From contig NC_012870.2 of assembly GCF_000003195.3 (NCBI RefSeq), positions 16,236,501-16,300,500 on the forward strand: 64,000 nucleotides of DNA, written 5' to 3'. The position numbers and the translations under genes are program-made. Under the pieces are notes generated by a model. It was not told the DNA's origin and did not search any database. It worked only from the letters and a program-made list of their open reading frames with translations. Position 1 is the stretch's first letter; each line of letters opens with the position of its first letter. Positions 31,649 through 41,838 of this stretch are shown piece by piece. This DNA comes from Sorghum bicolor. Lineage: Eukaryota; Streptophyta; Magnoliopsida; Poales; Poaceae.

Positions 31649-34600
31649 GAAGACGCGCTCGTCAGGTTTCTAAGGGACAACGTGAGCATTTTTGCGTGGC
31701 AACCCGCAGACATGCCCGGCGTCCCGCGAAACCTGATCGAGCACTCCTTAAATGTCTCGAAGACCGCAAGACCAATCAAGCAAAAGCTACGACGGTTCGC
31801 TCGTGACAAAAAGGAGGCTATTAGGACAGAAATAACACGGCTTCTAGCAGCCGGATTCATAAAAGAAGTGTATCACCCCGATTGGCTCGCCAATCCAGTC
31901 CTTGTACGCAAAAAGAATAATGAATGGAGAATGTGCGTTGATTACACTGATCTCAATAAACACTGTCCTAAAGATCCTTTTGGTCTCCCTCGCATCGACG
32001 AGGTGGTCGATTCAACGGCCGGATGCGAACTCCTCTCTTTTCTCGACTGCTACTCTGGTTATCACCAGATTTCGCTAAAGGAAGAAGATCAGATCAAAAC
32101 GTCCTTTATTACACCTTTCGGCGCATACTGCTACACGACCATGTCTTTCGGACTCAAAAACGCCGGGGCCACTTATCAACGGGCCATCCAGCAATGCCTC
32201 CACGACGAGATTCGTGACGACCTCGTCGAGGCCTACGTAGATGACGTGGTCGTAAAAACAAGGGACGCAAGCACCCTAATCGACAACTTAGACCGGACTT
32301 TCAAGGCGCTCAATAGGTACAAGTGGAAGCTTAATCCCAAGAAGTGCATTTTCGGCGTTCCTTCCGGCCTACTGCTCGGCAACGTCGTCAGCCACGACGG
32401 CATACGACCAAATCCTTCAAAAGTTAAAGCCGTACTCGACATGCGACCACCGAAGAACGTCAAGGATATTCAGAAGCTAACCGGATGTATGGCCGCCCTC
32501 AGTCGTTTTATCTCAAGGCTGGGAGAAAAAGGCCTCCCTTTCTTTAAACTATTAAAAGCATCGGAAAAATTTTCTTGGACAGAGGAAGCCGACGCTGCGT
32601 TCATTCAGCTTAAGACCTTCCTCACTTCACCACCCGTCCTCACAGCGCCTCAGCCCAATAAAGACCTACTCCTTTACATTGCCGCAACCGACAGGGTTGT
32701 TTCCACGGCAATAGTGGTCGAGCGAGATGAGCCAGGTCACACCTACAAGGTCCAGAGACCCGTTTACTTCATCAGCGAAGTTTTAAATGAGTCGAAGGCC
32801 AGGTATCCACAAATACAGAAGCTCATCTACGCCATTCTAATAACGTCAAGAAAGCTGAAGCACTACTTTGACGGCCATCGAGTACTAGTGACAACCAGTT
32901 TCCCTCTCAGGGACATCGTGCGCAACAAAGACGCTAATGGCAGAATCGTGAAATGGGCGATGGAATTATGCCCATTTTCCCTGGAGTTCCAGAGCCGAAC
33001 CACGGTCAAGTCTCAGGCCCTGGTCGATTTCATTGCCGAATGGACGGATCTCAACGAGCCTCCCGTTCCTGATGTCTCAGACCACTGGTCAATGTTCTTT
33101 GACGGGTCCTTGAACATCAACGGCGCCGGCGCTGGGATACTGTTCGTATCACCAAACAAGGACAAACTGCGTTACGTCCTTCGGATCCTTTTTCCGGCGT
33201 CAAACAATGTCGCCGAATACGAAGCATGCTTGCATGGCATAAGGCTAGCCGTTGAGCTGGGAGTCAAGCGCCTCTATGTCTATGGCGACTCTGCTTTGGT
33301 CATCAACCAGCTCAACAAGGAGTGGGACGCAACCCACGAGAAGATGGATCTCTACTGCAAAGAAATTCGCAAATGGGAAACCAACTTCTATGGCATAGAG
33401 TACATCCACGTGGTCCGGGATAAGAACCAAGCAGCAGATGCGTTGTCGAAGTTAGGCTCATCTCGGGCCCAGATCCCGCGGGGTATTTTCGTCCAAGACA
33501 TACACGAGCCGAGCGTAGGCTCCCCCCTAGTCGTCAAGCAACCCACCGAGGCAATGCTCGTAGACGACGCCTCTCTGCAAACCGATAGGCGCGATTGGCG
33601 TACCCCGTTCATCAAGTATATATCGGACGGGACTGGCCTTCAGGACAAAACAGAGAATGAGCGCCTCATTCGACGCTCAAAGAGCTACGTCCTGGTCGAC
33701 GGTAAACTCATGCGCAAAAACGCAAGCTCGGAAGTACTGCTCAAATGCATCCCCCAAGATGATGGTATTAAGCTTCTGGAAGACATACACGCTGGATCCT
33801 ACGGCAATCACGCTGCATCCAGAACGTTGGTTGGAAAAGCTTTCCGAGCAGGTTTCTATTGGCCAACCGCGGTCAACGATGCAGAAAAGCTGGTCAGACA
33901 CTGCGAAGGATGTCAGTTTTTCGCCAAGAGAACCCACGTACCTGCTCACGAAATTCAAACCATCCCGTCGTCTTGGCCTTTCGCTTGTTGGGGACTTGAC
34001 ATGATCGGGCCATTTAAACCAGCCCCGGGCAATTTCAAGTTCGTTTTCGTGTTAATCGACAAGTTCTCCAAGTGGATCGAATACATGCCTTTGGTCAAGG
34101 CAACCTCCGAGAAGGCTGTGGAATTCCTCAATCAAATCATACACAGGTTTGGCATCCCGAACATCATAATCACCGACCTGGACACTCAGTTTACTGGCAC
34201 CACTTTTTGGGACTTCTGCGATGACAGGGGCATAGTAATAAAATACGTATCAGTGGCCCATCCACGTGCCAACGGTCAGGTTGAGCGTGCTAACGGAATG
34301 ATCATTGACGCCCTAAAGAAAAGGTTGTACACCGAGAACGACAGAGCACCCGGCCGATGGATGAAAGAGTTGCCAGCAGTGATCTGGGGCCTCCGAACTC
34401 AGACCAGTCGAAACACAGGAGTGTCTCCCTACTTCATGGTGTACGGCTCTGAGGCAATCCTACCGTCTGACATAACCTTTGGATCTCCTAGGATCGACCA
34501 CTTCGACCAGACGACAGCCGACAACGCCAGAGAACTCGAAATCAATTGCATGGAGGAAAAGCGTTTGAATTCTTGTCTCCGAACAGCAAAATATCTCGCG

Positions 34601-34834
34601 GCAGTCAGGCGATACCACAACAGGAACGTCAAGGACCGTTCCTTCGTGGTCGGCGATCTGGTACTTAGGTGGAAAACAAGTCAGGAGGGAATGCACAAGC
34701 TATCTACGCCCTGGGAAGGACCCTTCGTGGTCACCGAGGTCACACGACCTACGTCCTACAGATTGGCATACCCAGATGGAACACGAGTGCCTAACTCTTG
34801 GCACATAGACAAATTGCGACGATTCTATCCATAA
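31649..34834 (+). pseudogene. Element D RT, RNase H, aRH and integrase (open frame after an upstream stop)
   Basis: The frame from 31649 to the TAA at 34834 is uninterrupted, 1061 codons, and in the same frame as gag-protease, so only the TAG at 31646 separates them. [16 protein letters not shown] then YVDD at 32234-32245. RNase H follows, then aRH with FFDGS near 33095. Integrase: HAGSYGNH and CEGCQFF zinc finger, GLDMIG near 33999, TDLDTQF near 34174, and VERAN near 34279, so D, D and E are all present. The C-terminus ends IDKLRRFYP. The second motif reads TDLDTQF, where the usual form is TDNGTQF. It needs readthrough or a complete gag-pol elsewhere to be made. Confidence 0.92.
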
Positions 34835-35125
34835 AGCTTTGATAACTTTCCTTTGTAAGTATCTTATAATTGTCAATAATGAAATTTTTTATTTCTTGCC
34901 TATACCTTGTCGCACACAGACCTCGGCAAAACTTCTGCAATGGATGCTCTTAGCGACTACCAAGTCGAATACGGTGACACGTCACTCAGACAATCATACA
35001 GCGCTCAAAACAACAGTCATGACAAAAAAGCAAATTTTATTACAAACTTTACATACAAAGTTTACAATAAATACCCCGACGGGCAGACACTAGTCTATTC
35101 CTACAGACTACTCTATTGGCCTACG
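34835..35125. other. Convergent spacer between element D pol and antisense gene
   Basis: About 290 bp, AT-rich at first, with no ORF. The two coding regions end facing each other, so 3' ends of sense and antisense transcripts probably overlap here. Confidence 0.6.
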
Positions 35126-38100
35126 CTACTCGGGCTGATCACCCGTCTGGCCCTGCTGCCCGGACGAAGGGGCCGGGGCCACCGGCGCCTGGCTGGTCGA
35201 GACCGCAGGCGTCGACCGCCCATCTCCCGCAAAGGACGCGCCCGACAGCTCCCCGGCCGACCTGTCTGAGCTCGGCTGGTCTGGGGGGGTGGCCGTTCCG
35301 CACAGATTGATGTCGCCGATCACCGTCGACGACAAGTCCAGCAGACCACCCCGAAGCTCGTCCGCTTCCTGCGGACCGACCTCCTTGGGGTACCCCTTCT
35401 CCAGCCTGGACAAGTCGACCAGGGGGTAGTGGGCGCGCACCATGCTAAGGACATGCGCGCCAGCAAACTCCCCAGCGTCCCTCACAAATTGATGGAGCCA
35501 GTCCCACGCTCGCTGCGCTTTCTCCACCGGAGTCAACTTCGGCGCACGGGGCTGGCTCTCCGGGAGCTCGGGACTGATCAGATCAAGGACCGGGGACACT
35601 CCTTTCCAGATCTTACAGCAGTTGGCCCTCCAGGAGTCCCGGTCCTTGACTAGCTCATCCAGGTGCTTCTTGGCGTTCACCTTGAGCACTACAAACGAAA
35701 CAGGATGTTATTTTCAGCATATCAAAAGACAAAGGGGCAGGTAACGAGGTGGCGCGCATTACCAGCTAGCTCCCGGTCCTTTCGACTCAACTCCTCTCCT
35801 GCTCGGCGCCCGGACTCCAGCGCACCGGCGAGCTCTTGGCTGAGCCGCTCCTTCTCTTCTCGGAGCCGTGCCACCTCCTCCTCCATGTCTGCGTGAGTCA
35901 CAACCTGGTCAGTAAAGCAAACCACACAGCTATACAAAGCTACTCGGAGCGCGTAACTAACCTTCTCGCTGCCGGTATTGGTCGGCCAACCGGCGCGTGA
36001 GCTCGAGACGACGCTCCTCCTGGGCATTCATCTCGGCCACTTTCTCCCCGACCTCCGACCTCAGCCGGTCCACCTCCGACAACAGGGCCTTATTCTCGGC
36101 CATGACGCCCTCTATCTGGTCAAAGCACCGTTTCCGGTACTTCGCCGTTTTCATTGCGCCCTACAAAACGAACACATGACGACCAAGCAAAGACAACGCA
36201 CAGCATATGCAACAGTATAAAAAGTCGCTTACCTTGACTTCGTCGACAAGGCGCTTGGCCGCACGCTCCACCCTGGCGGCCTCCTCGGTTTCGGCGAGTT
36301 CCTCATGACCGATAAAGTGATCCCGGCGTTGGCGCCACACGTACACGTGTTGGCGGCCATCGCGGGGACGTCCCTCGATCTCCTCCACCTCGTCGTCGGA
36401 GGCCGCCTGGGTTTCCTCCTCTCGCGCTGCGTTGCGCCCGGCAGAGGTCGCGGGCATCACTGGCCCCCGGGCCAGACCTGGGGATCCTGTGGTCGGGGCG
36501 GCTCCTGCTCGGGGTGACGCGGGGTCTTCACTTTCCCCAGCGGGAGGAGGGGTCGGGGCTCTTACCTCCTCTTCCGTGGCGCTAGCCGGGGGCGGCATCC
36601 CTGTGGCCTCCTCGGCCCTGGTCGGGCTGTCTGCTGTAGTCGGCGCCGCAGCCGGGAGCTCCTCGGTGCTCCCAGGGGCGCCCGCAGCCCTAATCTGATC
36701 GGAGGTCTGCGCGGCCGCATCTTCAGCAGCGCTGGCCGGTTCACTCGACCCCTGGCCGCCAGCTTGGCTGGGGTCGACGTCCGACGCCGCACTACAGGAA
36801 CAACTCGGCAAATTTTTTTAAAAAAAAAGAGCAAGCAAACCAAACAAAGAGGAGTCCAAAATACGTGAGTTGAACACTTACAGATCCGAGCGACGGTGGG
36901 TCGCGGTGAACCTCCTCCTCGCCCGGCCGGTCGGCACCTGCGCCCCCATCTCGACAAATTGCGGAGCAGGGGGGTCGCTGGCCACCCGATCAGTAGCGGC
37001 CGGCGCGTTGTCTGGGCGGCTCCGAGGCCGTCGGACCAGTGACGGCGCAGCCTCCTCGTCGTCGTCGTCGTCGTCCACAATCCGCACGAGTTGACGACGC
37101 TTCGGTGCTTGGCTGCTCTCCGCTGGTGGATCGGCCGGCAACGTCGGCGTCGGCAAAGGATCTGCCGGCAGTGGCCTCTTCCCCGCTACCCTTTCCTCGG
37201 TGGTCGGGACGGGGCGGGCTTGTTCCTCCTCGCTGCTGGTGTAATGGGTACACCGAGCAGCATCTTCCTCTGGCGGGCCTTCTCTCGCGGGATTCTCCAT
37301 CCCCGGTGCCAGTGATACATACACTGCGCACCGGTCGACATCGCCGATCTACAAAAGCAACAAAGGTCAACCAGCTACAGATGATGTACGAACGCCGAAA
37401 CAAAAAATCTGCAAACATACCTTCGGCGCTGGTCGTCCTAACTTGAAGGCTTGCACCCGATCACTGCCACGGACGAAGCCTCCATCCGCGAAGTTGAACA
37501 GCTCGCTCAACAGCTGTTGCACCTCCGCCTTCTCCAAGATCTCCGGCCGCATCCTGGTCGGGTCTACGGGCCCGGCATACTCATACGCCGAGTGCACCCT
37601 CTTCTGGCAGGGCATCACCCGACGGCAAATGAAGTTGCCGACCACGCCAAGCCCGTCCAGGCGCGACCAGTCGATCAGCTTCATGAGATCCGCCACTTGA
37701 CCGTCGAACTCCGGGCGGTCGGTCCAGCTCACCCTCTTCTCGGGAATGTATCCAACATCACAGAAAGTGGAGCTGCCCGGTTCCTCCTTGACGTAGAACC
37801 ACTTCTTATACCATTCGGTTAGAGAAGTGTTCCACGGACAGTGCAGGTAGCGATTCTTCATTCCATCACGAAGGTTGAGGTATACTCCACCTGCAACCTT
37901 GGAGCCTCCAACTGCCCCCTTCTTCCTCAAGCAGAAAAGATAACGGAAAAGATCGAAGTGCGGCTCTATGCCAACATAGGCCTCGCACAGATGGATAAAA
38001 GTGGAAATAAGGAGAATCGAGTTCGGGTGCAGATTGCAAATCCCGATCTCGTAATACAAAAGAAGACATTGAAGAAAAGGATGAACCGGAACCCCAAACC

Positions 38101-38308
38101 CCCTCTTAACGAAATCCTCGAACACGACGATCTCACTGGCACGAGGGTCAGGGAAGCTCTCCCCTTCCGGCGCCCTCCAGCCGCCGAGCTCCGAGCTGTG
38201 CAGGAGTCCCATGTCGATGAGGTCACCAAGGGACTTGGTGGTGCTGCGAGACTTCTTCCACTCCTTGGCCATCAGTTCGGCCCTCTTCTTGGAATCGCTC
38301 TTCGCCAT
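35126..38308 (-). CDS. Element D antisense gene: six-exon gypsy-type transposon-domain protein with coiled coil
   Basis: Minus-strand gene model from GT/AG sites and phase: exons 38308-37421, 37348-36882, 36791-36233, 36160-35962, 35888-35763 and 35688-35126. Lengths 888, 467, 559, 199, 126 and 563 sum to 2802 bases, giving 933 codons plus stop, and every junction keeps phase with no internal stop. Exon 1 resembles the 'putative gypsy type transposon' domain (Transposase_28 family: GVPVHPFLQCLL ... NSILLISTFIHLCEAYVG). Exons 2-3 are acidic, Pro/Ser-rich and low complexity. Exons 4-6 contain heptad-rich helices (ENKALLSEVDRLRSEVGEK, EVARLREEKERLSQEL). Antisense ORFs after integrase are known in Tat-type elements such as maize Grande. 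Function is unknown. It is intact although the sense polyprotein is broken. A TATA-like box lies at 38421-38428. Intron positions are inferred, not tested. Confidence 0.8.
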
Positions 38309-38420
38309 TGGAGGTGAGGAGGCGGACTTGGGTCACGAAGACGTAGGTGGTTGAAGGAGGGACAAGAGGAAGGCTTGATGGCAATGGCAGTGTAAGCAGT
38401 GCAGACGGAACTGTCTAATT

Positions 38421-38428
38421 CTTATAAG
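38421..38428 (-). promoter_or_regulatory. TATA-like box of element D antisense gene
   Basis: Minus strand GCTTATAAGAA, about 113 bp upstream of the ATG at 38308. The first exon would carry a short 5' leader. Confidence 0.5.
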
Positions 38429-38712
38429 CCGCAGCTCCACCCCTCCCACTTCCTGTATTCTCGGGAAGTGAGCGGGCCATGCGGCGGGTGCGGCGTTTCA
38501 GTTTCCAATGATTATAGACAATTAATGCGGCGGAGTTTTCGTACCAATTGATGGTTTCCTTTTCACAAACCACGTAAAGGGCGGCTGCACAGTTGCCAAG
38601 CGCAACTTTTCATGCGTCCATCTGACACATCATCAGAGGGTCTCGTCATGTCAACTTTAATTGGAAAGATTTTTTCAAAAAACAGGAAGACAAATATGGC
38701 AGAGACTCAACA

Positions 38713-38992
38713 ATTCAAGGACCACACCGACCACCGAGCACTTGATGCTCGGGGACTGGTCGCCCGGTCCATCGACTCGGACATTCAAGGACCACACCGA
38801 CCACCGAGCACTTGATGCTCGGGGACTGGTCGCCCGGTCCATCGACTCGGACATTCAAGGACCACAACGACCACCGAGCACTTGATGCTCGGGGACTGGT
38901 CGCCCGGTCCATCGACTCGGACCTTCAAGGACTGCACCGACCACCGAGCACTCGATGCTCGGGGACTGGCCGCCCAGTCTATCAGATCTGAA
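38713..38992 (+). repeat. 70-bp tandem repeat (four units) in element D 3' region
   Basis: Units start at 38713, 38783, 38853 and 38923. The first three are almost identical and the fourth is diverged, with a degenerate trace beyond. Each contains GATGCTCGGGGACTGG, close to the true polypurine-tract region of D. Confidence 0.93.
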
Positions 38993-39577
38993 CTTCAGTA
39001 TATTGCACCAACCACTGAGCGCTCGATGATTGGGGACAAGTAGTCATGCAATTGTACACCCGGGGACTGGTCGATTAGTCTATTCAATTGCAGACGGACT
39101 GGTAAATTTAATTTTTTAGACCTTGCTACAAGGCTCATACTTCGCCTTCCAGCAAGCTCGGGGACTACATCGGTACGATGCATCTGGCGATGCATCTCAG
39201 TTTTAGAGTTTCTTTGAAGACTTTCCTTTTGACCCTGGCACCACGTGCATACGTCACCTACTACCAGGCTCGGGGACTAAGTGGGCACACTTCACCTTAC
39301 GGTGAATATGCTTGCTTTTCTGAGATCTTTACTTTTTATAAAAGTAAAGTGGGCACACTTCACCAGGAAATAAATCTTTTTTGATTTAGAGCACCATGCA
39401 TTCTTCAAACAACCAGCTTCTTCGATGACAATGTTGATCAACTGTCTTTTGGATTGGTCAAAGCACTGTTGCAACTGTTTGGGCGACTTTTCCGCTTATC
39501 GAAGATGTCAAGCCTTACTGGTCGAAGAAGCTCAAGATGGCGTGTTACATCACAATACATGGTGCTCGGGGACTAGC
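38993..39577 (+). other. Element D 3' untranslated region and polypurine tract
   Basis: Noncoding. CTCGGGGACTA-like words recur near 39060, 39160 and 39270, and the last at 39565-39577 (CTCGGGGACTAGC) abuts the 3' LTR and is the likely plus-strand primer. Confidence 0.75.
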
Positions 39578-40038
39578 TGTGGGGGTATAAACCCCTATAC
39601 CCTTACGGCTAGACTTGGGCCAGGAGGCTTGGCCCATTACGAGACGAGTTCAAGGCTCGATCCAACAGCCTGGAGTTTCGCGCAAGGAAACAAGATGCGG
39701 AGATCAAGCAGGATTCTAGTCGGTTAGAATAGGAATTGATATCGAATTATCTATGGCAATTGTAACCGACTAGGATTAGTTTCCAGATCTGTAACCCTGC
39801 CCTCCAGACTATATAAGGAGGGGCAAGGGACCCCCCTAGGACACATCATATTCTCTCAACACAAATCAATACAACCAGACGCAGGACGTAGGTATTACGC
39901 CAACTCGGCGGCCGAACCTGGATAAAAAGCTTGTCCGTGTCTTGCGTCACCATCGAGTTCGTAGTTTGCGCACCGTCTACCGATAAACTACTACCGTGGG
40001 TATACCCCAAGGTAGACTGCCGACCAGCTTTCGTCGAT
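39578..40038 (+). repeat. Element D 3' LTR
   Basis: Matches 27955-28416 with about three substitutions. TATA box at 39810-39817. The terminal CGTCGACA reads CGTCGATA here, or has lost a few bases. Confidence 0.92.
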
Positions 40039-40787
40039 ACCTATTACGAAAAAGGTTCAACTATTAAGGGAATTCAAAGATTTCCGATTAGAACATGTTC
40101 CTCGGTTACATAATGAGGAGGCAAATCGGTTAGCTCAGCATGCCTCGGGATATCAACCCATACTGAACACGTTATCGGCAATCGGTGCCGATGATTGGAG
40201 AAGGAGATTATTGATTATTTAAGAGATCCATCTAAGAAGGTTAAGAGGCGTATCCGGTTTCAAGTGACCAAGTATGTGCTCCTTGAGGATGAGCTGTATT
40301 ATCAAACTATAGATGGAGTTCTTCTCAAATGTTTAGGTAATGATGAACTAAAAGTTTGATGGGTGAAATCCATGAAGCAGTGTGTGGAGCACATCAGTCG
40401 GCTTTTAAGATGAAATGGATGATCAGGAGAAATGGGTATTATTGGCCGACCATACTTGAGGATTGTTTTAAGTATTTCAAAGGATGTCAAGGATGTCAAA
40501 AATTTGGTAATATTCAAAGGGCACCCACATCGGCCATGAATCCCATTATTAAACCCTGGCCGTTCCGGGGATGGGCTATCGATCTAATCGGCCAAATTTA
40601 CCCACCATCGAGCAAAGGGCATAGGTTCATCTTAGTTGCCACTAATTATTTCACCAAGTGGGTTGAAGCTATTCCTTTGAAGAAAGTCACATCGGCCAAT
40701 ATGATTGATTTTGTGAAAGAACATATTATTTACCGATTTGGTATTCCTCAAACAATTACTACCGATCAGGGTACTATGTTTACATCG
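40039..40787 (+). pseudogene. Element C1 integrase, N-terminal part, truncated
   Basis: Continues C1 after D. It encodes the end of aRH, a linker, the integrase zinc finger (HEAVCGAH ... CQGCQKFG) and the first two catalytic Asp motifs (WAIDLIG near 40573, TTDQGTMF near 40759). The frame changes near 40350. It stops abruptly at 40787, so the catalytic Glu and C-terminal domain are gone. Confidence 0.88.
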
Positions 40788-41079
40788 TAATCTCCTTCTA
40801 ACCTTGGTAAGGATGATCTACTGTTCTATTGGGGAGGTTAACAGAATCTAGACACCACAGAGGATGTTCAACCCGCACCTATAAACCCTATCCTTCCTAC
40901 TAACGAGATATGGTCTTCAAAGGTAACTCGGAAATGTCATGTTCCTCGCTAATACCACGGTCCAGCTAGTCAGGGAATATCTATGAGTATCCTAGCCTAA
41001 ACACCACGTCTATGCTAGAGATGATTACTCTAAACTATACGCAAAGAGATTAAAGTAAACTCATAAACAAAAGAACAAT
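40788..41079 (-). repeat. Element B 3' LTR, outer part (left of C2)
   Basis: Matches 61129-61420 of the other LTR. It starts abruptly at the C1 junction and ends with ACAAT (41075-41079), the C2 target duplication. Confidence 0.9.
41075..41079. repeat. Target site duplication of element C2, left (ACAAT)
   Basis: ACAAT before TGTTGACACC, with its partner at 53346-53350. Both lie in the B-family LTR. Confidence 0.95.
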
Positions 41080-41791
41080 TGTTGACACCGTTTTTGGACA
41101 CGTATCTAGGATCGGTAGAGTATAGATCGGCAAGATAGGGCAACAGTAACTGGTCTGCAGGGGAGTTGCCGATGAAGGTGGTTGCCGATGAAGGGACGGC
41201 TAAATGTGACTAAGTCTATGAGTGGTGACGCGTTCATGCCGATGGTCAGCGTTAGCCTTGTCGATGGCTACGATGAGGAGTCTGCTGATGACTCAGAAGG
41301 AGAACATGAAGGTTGCCGATTGGTCCATGGTAGTGTCCCAGTTTGTCACGGGAGGATAGTTTTGTGCTTTCCTTAGTAATTTAAATCGTTTTGTATACAG
41401 ATTCTGTTTAATTTGGAATTCGAGTCCTAGTCATGTCTGATTATAGCTCTTTGAGCAGGGTATAAATGTAGACCCTAGGGCCTTGTAATCAATCAATCAA
41501 TCAATCAAACACAAGTTTTTACTCATATTCCAGCATCTACTTTTTCGACGACTTCGTCATATTTTCCTTTTTATTACGAGTTCTTAGGAGTTTGTCGACT
41601 TAAGCTCGGCGTATTCTCGAGTTCCGCATGAATACCTCTTGGCCGTGGCATCCAGTCGCATCACTGTTGTCAGGACCAAAGTATTCGAGTTATCACCTTT
41701 GCCGATAGTAAGGTCAAATTGGTTGGCACGCCTTAACGTTTGAAATCGGGTATTAGCCCTTTGTGTTTGCAGATCCACTTTTGCATCAACA
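41080..41791 (+). repeat. Element C2 5' LTR (712 bp)
   Basis: TGTTGACACCG to GCATCAACA. TATAAAT at 41461-41467. Five GCCGAT words on this strand alone. Confidence 0.95.
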
Positions 41792-41798
41792 CATCTTT

Positions 41799-41816
41799 TG
41801 GCATGCCCAGTGGGAC
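41799..41816 (+). other. Element C2 primer binding site
   Basis: TGGCATGCCCAGTGGGAC begins seven bases after the LTR. tRNA not identified. Confidence 0.7.
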
Positions 41817-41838
41817 CAGATTCAAGGCCAAGATCGAC

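Larger units (their letters stand above)
27955..40038 (+). mobile_element. Element D: Tat-lineage Ty3/gypsy element with antisense gene
   Basis: About 12.1 kb with short LTRs (about 461 bp) differing at about three sites, so it is young. Sense strand: gag, protease, RT, RNase H, aRH, integrase. Antisense strand downstream: a six-exon gene. The element lies in the aRH region of C1. Flanks are ATAAC on the left and ATACC/CTATT on the right, so the target duplication has been slightly altered or a few bases were lost at the right edge. Confidence 0.93.
20368..40787 (+). mobile_element. Element C1: decayed Tat-lineage Ty3/gypsy element, truncated at 3' end, split by D
   Basis: It has a 700-bp 5' LTR, primer site, gag, protease, RT, RNase H, second (aRH) RNase H and part of integrase. 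Element D occupies 27955-40038. C1 breaks off at 40787 inside the integrase core, just after the second catalytic Asp, where B-family LTR sequence begins. The 3' LTR and antisense gene seen in its relative C2 are missing. Many stops, one internal 1.4 kb duplication and a frameshift show it is dead. Confidence 0.92.

Noticed and set aside
38713..38992. CRISPR-like array
   Set aside because: The 70-bp units are contiguous tandem copies without unique spacers, in plant retrotransposon DNA.
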